Of a stretch of DNA of 5,108 bases, positions 1 to 5,108 are shown in pieces. Under the pieces are notes generated by a model that searched no databases, was not told where the DNA came from, and saw only the letters and a list, made by a program, of their open reading frames with translations. Location: positions 1-5,108 of the forward strand of contig CAYLZW010000388.1 of the NCBI GenBank assembly GCA_964388085.1, read 5' to 3'. The position numbers and the translations under genes were made by a program. Numbering within the stretch: position 1 is the stretch's first letter; the number at the start of each line of letters is the position of its first letter. The stretch comes from CAYLZW01 sp964388085 (GTDB lineage Bacteria > Myxococcota > UBA727 > CAYLZW01).

Positions 1-673
1 CCTCGCGCAGGTCGATCAGCTTCTCGAGGATCCGGTCCACGTACTTGGGCTCGCCGTAGGGCGCGAGCCCCATGACCTTGTACTCGCCGCTGTTGACCTT
101 GAAGCCGGTGTAGTAGGTGAACGCGCTGTAGAGCAGCCCCAGGCTGTCGGGCCACACGAGGTCGGTGATGAGCTCGATGTCGTTGCCGCTGCCTTTGCCG
201 ATGGACGCGGTGGACCACTCGCCGACGCCGTCCATGGTCAAGATGGCGGCCTCCTCGAAGGGGCTCGGCAGAAACGCGCTCGCGGCGTGCGACTCGTGGT
301 GCTCGGCGTACAAAAGCTCGCCCGGGAACTTCAGCGGCTCACGGATCTGGTTCGCGGTGAAGAGCTTCTCCTTCATCCACAGCGGGCCAGCCTTCAGAAA
401 CTGCGCGAAGCCCTGCGGCGCCACGCCGAGGTAGGTCTCGAGGATGCGCTCGAACTTCAGCAGCGGCTTGTCGTAGAAGGTGATGATGTCGACGCCGCTG
501 ACGTCGACACCGGCGGTGTCGAGGCAGTACTGAATGGCGTTCACCGGCAAGCTGGCGTCGGCCTTCTTGCGCGTGAAGCGCTCCTCTTGCGCCGCGGCGA
601 TGATCTCGCCGTCGCGCAACAGGCAGGCCGCGCTGTCGTGGTAGAATGCCGAGATCCCGAGGATGTAGCTCAT
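1..673 (-). CDS. NodU/CmcH-family O-carbamoyltransferase, N-terminal part (runs off the left edge)
   Basis: The product is likely to transfer a carbamoyl group from carbamoyl phosphate, via carbamoyl-AMP, to a hydroxyl of a sugar or natural product. Seen: 224 complete codons from ATG at 673. The opening residues (ILGISAFYHDSAA at 4-16, then AAQEERFTRKK at 27-37) are the family's canonical N-terminus and fix the start. The motif HHESHAASAF lies at 125-134, MDGVGEW at 147-153 and GEYKVMGLAPYG at 196-207. By spacing, H125, H129 and D148 match the metal ligands described for TobZ. Family members are about 550-600 residues, with a Kae1-like N-terminal domain and a YrdC-like C-terminal domain, so only the first two fifths are here; the fourth metal ligand and the YrdC-like domain lie outside. 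A GGAGG on the minus strand (691-687) sits 13 nt upstream, rather far for a Shine-Dalgarno. The gene diverges from the barrel-protein gene. The acceptor substrate cannot be told. Confidence 0.93.
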   Translation of the reverse strand, partial: MSYILGISAFYHDSAACLLRDGEIIAAAQEERFTRKKADASLPVNAIQYCLDTAGVDVSGVDIITFYDKPLLKFERILETYLGVAPQGFAQFLKAGPLWMKEKLFTANQIREPLKFPGELLYAEHHESHAASAFLPSPFEEAAILTMDGVGEWSTASIGKGSGNDIELITDLVWPDSLGLLYSAFTYYTGFKVNSGEYKVMGLAPYGEPKYVDRILEKLIDLRE

Positions 674-837
674 CTTTGCGCTCGGACCTCCGCCCGGGGT
701 TCGCGGCCGCAGCGACCTGACGCCAGCTGCGCCCGGCCGGACCGGCAACGTGCTGCCGCTCGCTCGCGGCTCGCCGCGCTTTGCTACCAAGAGCCGTGCC
801 CACGGAAAGCGATGGTCTCTCGTCGACGGAGGCGCTT
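674..837. promoter_or_regulatory. Divergent intergenic region between the carbamoyltransferase and barrel-protein genes
   Basis: This 164-bp gap separates two outward-facing genes, so it should contain promoters for both. It is GC-rich throughout. I found no convincing -35/-10 pair in either direction and no strong operator-like palindrome beyond the short CCGGCCGG-type symmetry near 737-744, which is expected by chance at this composition. The only clear signal is the ribosome binding site next to the rightward gene. That a promoter is present is inferred from gene layout, not seen. Confidence 0.5.
828..832 (+). promoter_or_regulatory. Shine-Dalgarno GGAGG deciding the start at 838
   Basis: A perfect GGAGG core lies 5 nt before the ATG at 838. 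It favours this start over the in-frame TTG at 781 and over the ATG at 850, which is 17 nt away. The resulting protein begins directly with a signal peptide, which supports the same choice. Confidence 0.75.
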
Positions 838-2064
838 ATGCTCCGGCGCATGACGCCGCGACTTCTCCTGCAAGCGTTGCTGTTCCTGCCGCTCACGATG
901 GCGTTCTCAGCGTTCGCGCAGGACGCGGGCGTCACGGCCACCGACGAGTGGGGCGACGAAGACGAGTGGGGCGACGAGGGCGAGGGCACCGTACTCGGCG
1001 ACGAGCCGGCCCCCGACGACGCTGCCCCCGACGACGCTGTCCCCGACGACGCTGTCCCCGACGACGCTGTCCCCGACGACGCTGCCCCGGTCGATGACGT
1101 TGACGAGCGCGCCCCGCCCGCCGCGCAAGAGCCAGCGGCGCCCGAAGCCACGCTCCCAGAGCCCGCGCCAGCGCCCGACGCGACGCCGGCCGCCGCGAAC
1201 GCCCCCGCAGCCGAAGCTGTCGCCGTCGACGAGGCGCCCGGCGCCGACGCGGCCGCAGGGGGCGAGGACAGCAAGGTCCTGGAGGGCGTCGAGCGACGAG
1301 TCGGCGACCCCGTGCCGCTCACCCGGCGAGAGCCGCTGTTGCCCCAGCTCGGCCTCGAGGTCGGCATCCGCTATGGCCTCGTCGGCACAGGACCCACCCG
1401 CTTCATCGACGACATCCGCTTCGGCGCCTTCGACTGGCTCGAGCTGCGCACGGCGCTCGCCCCCTATCCCTCGAGCCTGATGGCGCGCGTCGGGATCGGC
1501 AGCGCAGCGGCGCCTTGGGGCATCCTTCTCCTCGAAGGCGGGCTCGCCCACCTGGACGCTGGCCTGCGCCTCGTGCCGGACGCCGGCGAGGCCGAGGTCG
1601 GCGTGCGCGCGCACGTGGAGGCCGTCGTCGCGTACCAGGTGTCCTTTCTGGAGCGGCTCTCGCTCTACAGCGCGGCGCACTTTCGCTCGCGCTTCTCCAT
1701 GCTGTCGAACGACGAGCAGCACGCCTTCGCCGGCACCGTGCAGCTCAGCTACGACCTCTTGCCCTATCTCGCCGTCAGCGGCGGCGTCGGCTACGCGCAG
1801 ACGCTGTTCGGCACACCGGTGCGCGAGGTCGCGATCAACTTCGTCGAGACCGATCGGCCGGGCATGAGCCACTTCCTCGTGCGCGACGACGGAGAGACGC
1901 GCTCCTTCACGGTCCCTCTCGCGCTCAGCTACGGCCGCGTGGAGAACTTCGACGTCGACATCTTCGCGACACCGCGGCTGTGGCCGAAGGTCGACATCGT
2001 GTTCGGCGCCGGGGTGCGCTGGCGCTGGTGGTTCGCTCGTAAGCCGTGGGAGCCGGCGAGCTGA
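838..2064 (+). CDS. Secreted acidic-repeat protein with probable outer-membrane beta-barrel domain
   Basis: I do not recognise a named family. The 408-residue product starts with a typical signal peptide: basic MLRRMTPR, a hydrophobic core, and a likely cleavage after A27 in AFA|QD. Residues 36-47 are a doubled DEWGDE. Residues 58-82 are five [A/V]PDDA units. An Ala/Pro/Glu-rich, strongly acidic stretch continues to about 145. From about 165 to 399 the composition changes: short alternating polar/hydrophobic stretches rich in Gly and aromatics (LGLEVGIRYGLVG, LAVSGGVGYAQTLFG, VDIVFGAGVRWRWWF), as in outer-membrane beta-barrels. The last probable strand ends at F399, nine residues before the C-terminus. 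There is no lipobox cysteine at the cleavage site. Inferred role: outer-membrane barrel with a flexible acidic periplasmic N-terminal arm. It lies 42 bp upstream of the MFS gene and may be co-transcribed with it. The coding call is firm; the barrel assignment is moderate and the function unknown. Confidence 0.85.
   Translation: MLRRMTPRLLLQALLFLPLTMAFSAFAQDAGVTATDEWGDEDEWGDEGEGTVLGDEPAPDDAAPDDAVPDDAVPDDAVPDDAAPVDDVDERAPPAAQEPAAPEATLPEPAPAPDATPAAANAPAAEAVAVDEAPGADAAAGGEDSKVLEGVERRVGDPVPLTRREPLLPQLGLEVGIRYGLVGTGPTRFIDDIRFGAFDWLELRTALAPYPSSLMARVGIGSAAAPWGILLLEGGLAHLDAGLRLVPDAGEAEVGVRAHVEAVVAYQVSFLERLSLYSAAHFRSRFSMLSNDEQHAFAGTVQLSYDLLPYLAVSGGVGYAQTLFGTPVREVAINFVETDRPGMSHFLVRDDGETRSFTVPLALSYGRVENFDVDIFATPRLWPKVDIVFGAGVRWRWWFARKPWEPAS
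943..978 (+). repeat. Two tandem 18-bp units encoding DEWGDE
   Basis: Units 943-960 and 961-978 differ only at the last base (GAA versus GAG). They encode residues 36-41 and 42-47 of the barrel protein, shortly after the predicted signal-peptide cleavage site. The near-identity at DNA level points to a direct duplication. Confidence 0.85.
1009..1083 (+). repeat. In-frame 15-bp tandem repeat, five units, encoding [A/V]PDDA
   Basis: Units start at 1009, 1024, 1039, 1054 and 1069. The first two are identical to each other and encode APDDA. The last three are identical to each other and encode VPDDA. The two types differ by one base (GCC versus GTC). A degenerate sixth unit, encoding APVDD, follows at 1084-1098. 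The period is a multiple of three, so gain or loss of units would keep the frame and only change the length of the acidic linker. Confidence 0.95.
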
Positions 2065-2090
2065 CGCCACGCGCACACCGTCGATATACC
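2061..2090 (+). promoter_or_regulatory. Weak candidate promoter upstream of the MFS gene
   Basis: CTGACG at 2061-2066 and TATACC at 2085-2090 each match the sigma-70 hexamers at four of six positions, with an 18-nt spacer. The -10-like box is the only AT-rich spot in the gap and would give a leader of roughly 10 nt before the ATG at 2107. The -35-like box overlaps the stop codon of the upstream gene. Such matches arise by chance, so this is only a candidate; read-through from the upstream gene is the alternative. Confidence 0.22.
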
Positions 2091-2106
2091 GAGCGTAGAA
2101 CGCGCC

Positions 2107-3504
2107 ATGGCGAAGCTTTCGGTCAGCAATCGCTCGCTCACGTGGGCGATCATCGCGTCCCAGTTCGCTGGGCCGTTCATGTTCAGCGGCGTCGCCGTCG
2201 CCCTGCCGACGCTGGGACAGGACCTCGGCGCGCGCGCGACCTCGCTCGGCCTCATGGAGACGCTCTTCCTCGCCGGCAGCGCCGCGACGCTGCTGCCCCT
2301 CGGCCGCCTCGCCGACGCGAGTGACAAGCGGACGCTGTACAAGGTCGGCCTGCTCACGTTTGCCCTGAGCTCCGTCGTCATCGGCGTGCTGTCCTGGATG
2401 CCGGGCATCCTCTTCGTCCGCTTCCTGCAGGGCGTGACGTCAGCGCTCGCGTCGGCCACGGCGCCGGCCATCCTCGCCGAGATCGTGCCGCCCGAGCGAC
2501 GGGGCAGGGCCTACGGCGCCTCCATCGGCGTGGTCTACGCGGGCCTCTCGCTCGGGCCCATCGCGGCCGGCTTCCTCGTCGAGCGCTGGGGGTGGCGCGC
2601 GGTGTTCCTGGTCGGCGCCGGCGGCATCTTCGGCGGGCTGCTCCTCGTGCACGCGCTGTTGCCGTCGTCGTGGAGGCGGCCGCCCCGAGGCGCCGTGCAC
2701 CTGCCGAGCTCGGTGCTCATCGTGGCCTCGATCCTCTTGCTCGTGGCGGGGACCGCGACCTTGCGCGCCGGTGCCGCCGGTGCGCTCGCCCTCATCGCCG
2801 GCGGCGGCTGTGCCGTGGCCTTCGTGCTGCTGCAGCGCCGCCTGGCCCGCCCGCTGCTCGACGTGGGCGCCCTCGTGCGAAACCGCGTGCTGTCGAGCGC
2901 GCTGACGGTCCAGCTGCTCCTGTACATGAACGCGTTCTGCGCCATGTTCCTCCTGAGCCTCTACATGCAGGTCCCGCTCGAGCACTCCGCGACGACGTCC
3001 GGCCGCGTGCTCGCCATCGGCTCGGTGCTGATGGCGTTGCTGGCGCCGGTCGCGGGGAGCCTGTCCGACCGTTATCACCCGGGCACCATCGGCAGCGTCG
3101 GCGTCTCGCTGGTGCTCGCGAGCGCGCTCTTGGCGACGTCCTTTGGCGCCGACACCAGCCTGCCGCTCATCGCCCTCATGCTCGGCCTGCAGGGCGTCGG
3201 CTTCGCGCTGTTCTCGTCCCCGAACATGACCCTCCTCATGGGCAGCGTGCCGCCGGAGCAGCGCTCGCTCGCGTCCGCGCTCGGCGCCAAGGCGCGCTCC
3301 CTCGGCATGGTGGGCGGCATGGTCATTACGGCGGTGTTGCTCTCGCTCTATTTCGGCGACGCGCCCGTCGAGCGCTACCCCACGCGGCTGTTGTCGGTCG
3401 TCAGCATCGCGTTCTCGGTGCTGGCGTCGTTCACCACCCTCGCGCTCCTCGTGTCCGTCGGCACGCGCCTGTACCGGCCGCGATCCTCGGCCGGCGACGA
3501 CTGA
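2107..3504 (+). CDS. MFS transporter, DHA2 (EmrB/QacA-like) 14-helix type
   Basis: A 465-residue inner-membrane secondary transporter, probably a proton-coupled exporter of a small molecule. Seen: about 14 hydrophobic segments (roughly 12-34, 48-66, 79-97, 101-122, 138-157, 164-185, 200-218, 222-242, 261-288, 298-317, 328-347, 351-374, 398-416, 428-452). Motif A is GRLADASDKR at 66-75, motif B RFLQG at 95-99, and antiporter motif C GLSLGPIAAG at 146-155. A second motif A-like loop (GSLSDRYHPG) is at 317-326. SVPPEQRSLASALGAKARS at 380-398 resembles the matching region of EmrB-type proteins. Length fits the family. The ATG at 2107 has no strong Shine-Dalgarno but places helix 1 correctly. Odd: M25 sits where DHA2 proteins usually have the helix-1 aspartate before 'VALP'. 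It is 42 bp downstream of the barrel gene, suggesting co-expression. The substrate cannot be read from sequence; drug efflux is only one possibility. Confidence 0.94.
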   Translation: MAKLSVSNRSLTWAIIASQFAGPFMFSGVAVALPTLGQDLGARATSLGLMETLFLAGSAATLLPLGRLADASDKRTLYKVGLLTFALSSVVIGVLSWMPGILFVRFLQGVTSALASATAPAILAEIVPPERRGRAYGASIGVVYAGLSLGPIAAGFLVERWGWRAVFLVGAGGIFGGLLLVHALLPSSWRRPPRGAVHLPSSVLIVASILLLVAGTATLRAGAAGALALIAGGGCAVAFVLLQRRLARPLLDVGALVRNRVLSSALTVQLLLYMNAFCAMFLLSLYMQVPLEHSATTSGRVLAIGSVLMALLAPVAGSLSDRYHPGTIGSVGVSLVLASALLATSFGADTSLPLIALMLGLQGVGFALFSSPNMTLLMGSVPPEQRSLASALGAKARSLGMVGGMVITAVLLSLYFGDAPVERYPTRLLSVVSIAFSVLASFTTLALLVSVGTRLYRPRSSAGDD

Positions 3505-3675
3505 ACGTGGTGTTCGTCACACCGCGAGCGGCACACACGCGCAGCGCGACGCGGCACACGGGTTTCACCCGCCGCGGCTCTCGCACGTCGACGAGGGGCG
3601 CCCTGTGTCGCGCTCTGCGCATGGGCACGCAGGGTGCAATCCGTCGCTCGCATGTCCGTGGTAGCGTTGTATCCC
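3505..3675 (+). other. Intergenic gap before the ligase gene, with predicted RNA structure
   Basis: These 171 bp lie between the MFS stop and the assigned ligase start. I found no convincing small gene or strong promoter. The gap contains a short hairpin (3551-3575) and a longer imperfect stem-loop (3598-3637). Part of it may be coding if the ligase starts at GTG 3634 or ATG 3652, both in frame with 3676. It is longer than the 42-bp gap upstream of the MFS gene, so the ligase may have its own promoter or a regulated leader. Confidence 0.45.
3598..3637 (+). other. Imperfect stem-loop in the leader of the ligase gene
   Basis: Positions 3598-3608 can pair with 3627-3637 over 11 continuous base pairs, two of them G-U wobbles (3600/3635 and 3606/3629). 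The 18-nt loop holds a smaller hairpin, GCGC at 3610-3613 with GCGC at 3617-3620 and a TCT loop. No T-run follows, so it is not a classical intrinsic terminator. It may be a leader structure or a chance product of high GC. Confidence 0.35.
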
Positions 3676-5108
3676 ATGACGGCAGAGAAGCGGGCGGCTG
3701 CCGAGCTCGTCGAGCCGGCGGTCCACGTTCCGCCGGGCGGCGCCTCCTCGAAGGGAACGAGCGAGCCGGCCGTGCTCGCGTTCCTGCAGAGCACCGTCGA
3801 GCGACACTCCGGCGAGACCGCGTTCTGCGTCTGGGAGCGCACCTTCTGGCGCAGCATGAGCTACGGCGAGATCCGCCACCGCGCGGAGCTGCTCTCCTCC
3901 TACCTCGTCGAGCGCGGCTTCGAGCGCGGCGCTCGCGTCGCCATCCTCTGTGACTCGAAGCCCGAGTGGGGCGTCGCCTTCTTCACGGCGGTGCGGGCGG
4001 GGGGCATCGCGCTCCCGCTCGACGCCGCGCTCTCGGTCGGCGAGCTCGCGAACATCGTACAAGACGCGCGCCCGGCGCTGTTGCTCGCCTCCGCCGGCTA
4101 CCTCGACAAGGCCCGTGAGCTCGCGCGGCGCACGCCGCTCACGCACGAGGTCATCGTGCTGGAGGACGAGAGCGTAGCGGGCGAGTACCGCTGCTACCGC
4201 GAGCTGCAGCCGGCCGCCGGCGTCGTCGACGTCGAGGAGCGCCGGTGGGACGAGGTCGCCGTGCTGACCTACACCTCGGGCACCACGGGCCGACCGAAGG
4301 GCGTCATGACGACGTTTCACAGCCTCGCCTTCGAGGTGACGACGCTGCACGAGGTCATGAACGCGGACGAGGGGGAGACCCTGGTCAGCATCCTGCCGCT
4401 CAATCATCTGCTCGAGCTCACCTGCGGGTTCTTGACGGCGCTCTTCGCCGGCAGCTCCATCTGTTACGTCGGCTCGCTCTTCCCAGAGGACGTCTTGCGG
4501 GCGATGAAGGAGAAGCGCGCGACCCGCATGGTGGCGGTGCCGCTCTTCTTCCGCATGGTGAAGCGCTCGGTACAGCGGCGGGTGGCGTCGTCGTCGGCGG
4601 TGGCCCGGCTGGCGTTCGCGCTGCTGTTCCACGGGCTCGCGCTCGTGCCCTCGCAGGCGCTGCGCAAGCGCCTGTTCGCGAAGCTGCACCGTGAGCTCGG
4701 CATGAGCTCGCTGAAGAGCTTCCTCTCCGGGGGCGCGCCGCTCGACGACGAGACCGAGCGCTTCTTCCGCCGCGTGGGCCTGCCGATCTACCAGGGCTAT
4801 GGCCTGACCGAGACCGGGCCGGTCATCTCCACGAACGCGCCGCGCGCGCACCGGGCGGGCAGCGTCGGGCGCCCGCTGCCGGGGCTCGAGGTGCGCATCG
4901 CGCACGACGGCGAGATCTTTACGCGCGGGCCGCACGTCATGGCGGGCTATTGGAACGCGAACGGCAGCGAGGGTGACGAGCCGCGAGACGCGGACGGCTG
5001 GTTCTGCACCGGCGATTTGGGCTCGCTCGACGGGGACGGCTACCTCTACATCACCGGCCGCAAGAAGAACCTCATCGTGCTCGGCAGCGGCAAGAAGGTG
5101 CAGCCGGA
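3676..5108 (+). CDS. AMP-forming acyl-CoA synthetase-like ligase, N-terminal 477 residues (runs off the right edge)
   Basis: ANL-superfamily enzyme that activates a carboxylic acid, most likely a fatty acid, as acyl-AMP and then passes it to CoA or a carrier protein. Seen: a polar leader of about 30 residues, then the AMP-binding domain. P-loop A3 is YTSGTTGRPKG at 199-209, A4-like LPLNHLLEL at 240-248, SGGAPL at 351-356, A5 YQGYGLTETG at 372-381, A7 WFCTGDLG at 442-449 with ribose-binding D447, and A8 GRKKNLIVLGSGKKV at 461-475. The SGGAPL and GYGLTETGPVIS patterns are most like long-chain acyl-CoA synthetases. The C-terminal subdomain with the A10 lysine lies outside; a full protein of about 560-600 residues is expected. 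No clear Shine-Dalgarno precedes ATG 3676; in-frame ATG 3652 and GTG 3634 are alternatives. It is 171 bp after the MFS gene on the same strand. Whether the acceptor is CoA or a carrier protein is unresolved. Confidence 0.93.
   Translation, partial: MTAEKRAAAELVEPAVHVPPGGASSKGTSEPAVLAFLQSTVERHSGETAFCVWERTFWRSMSYGEIRHRAELLSSYLVERGFERGARVAILCDSKPEWGVAFFTAVRAGGIALPLDAALSVGELANIVQDARPALLLASAGYLDKARELARRTPLTHEVIVLEDESVAGEYRCYRELQPAAGVVDVEERRWDEVAVLTYTSGTTGRPKGVMTTFHSLAFEVTTLHEVMNADEGETLVSILPLNHLLELTCGFLTALFAGSSICYVGSLFPEDVLRAMKEKRATRMVAVPLFFRMVKRSVQRRVASSSAVARLAFALLFHGLALVPSQALRKRLFAKLHRELGMSSLKSFLSGGAPLDDETERFFRRVGLPIYQGYGLTETGPVISTNAPRAHRAGSVGRPLPGLEVRIAHDGEIFTRGPHVMAGYWNANGSEGDEPRDADGWFCTGDLGSLDGDGYLYITGRKKNLIVLGSGKKVQP

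Noticed and set aside
781..837. N-terminal extension of the barrel protein from TTG 781
   Set aside because: It would put 19 residues in front of the signal peptide, and the strong GGAGG 5 nt before ATG 838 marks the real start.
1009..1083. CRISPR-like array
   Set aside because: The units are directly adjacent with no spacers, in frame, and inside a coding sequence, so this is a protein tandem repeat.
339..1367. Long open frame on the minus strand, antisense to the barrel gene and the carbamoyltransferase
   Set aside because: Its translation is Ser/Ala/Gly low complexity made by reading the acidic repeat backwards, and it overlaps the conserved carbamoyltransferase in another frame. It shows no domain.
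907..2076. 389-codon open frame antisense to the barrel gene
   Set aside because: Long antisense frames are expected where third codon positions are nearly all G or C. The product is Arg/Ala/Glu-rich without motifs, while the sense frame has a signal peptide and a ribosome binding site.
3505..3675. Small gene in the gap before the ligase
   Set aside because: No frame with a plausible ribosome binding site, start and stop gives a convincing peptide; minus-strand frames here are Arg-rich shadows.
2592..3953. 453-codon plus-strand frame overlapping the MFS and ligase genes
   Set aside because: It is an Arg/Ala-rich frame shadow that crosses the MFS stop and the ligase start, with no membrane segments or motifs.
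3565..4935. 456-codon open frame antisense to the ligase
   Set aside because: The sense strand carries every ANL core motif in order; the antisense product is Arg-rich, low complexity and unrecognisable.

Overview
This window is about 5.1 kb of very GC-rich DNA with a strong G/C preference at third codon positions. It holds four protein-coding genes, two of them cut by the window edges. The codon bias, the Gram-negative secreted barrel-type protein with a low-complexity acidic Ala/Pro region, and the mix of accessory metabolic genes suggest a Myxococcota (deltaproteobacterial) chromosome. That is an inference from style; no rRNA or other taxonomic marker is present.

Layout: (1) 1-673, minus strand, is the N-terminal part of a NodU/CmcH/TobZ-type O-carbamoyltransferase that runs off the left edge. 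(2) 674-837 is a divergent intergenic region with a clear Shine-Dalgarno for the rightward gene. (3) 838-2064, plus strand, encodes a secreted protein: signal peptide, acidic tandem-repeat linker (five perfect 15-bp units), then a probable outer-membrane beta-barrel. (4) 2107-3504, plus strand, is a 14-helix-type MFS transporter of the DHA2 (EmrB/QacA-like) kind, starting 42 bp after the barrel gene. (5) 3505-3675 is a non-coding gap that can form a long imperfect stem-loop. (6) From 3676 to the right edge, plus strand, is an acyl-CoA synthetase-like AMP-forming ligase, cut just after its A8 motif.

The three rightward genes could form one transcription unit: an acid-activating ligase, an inner-membrane exporter and an outer-membrane protein. 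With a divergent carbamoyltransferase this resembles the edge of a small tailoring/export locus for a lipid or secondary metabolite, but the genes may equally be unrelated neighbours. I saw no RNA genes, mobile elements, CRISPR arrays or attachment sites. The most unusual sequence features are the recent-looking in-frame tandem repeat in the barrel gene, the apparent loss of the usual helix-1 acidic residue in the MFS protein, and the structured leader before the ligase. I did not find a clear previously undescribed system.
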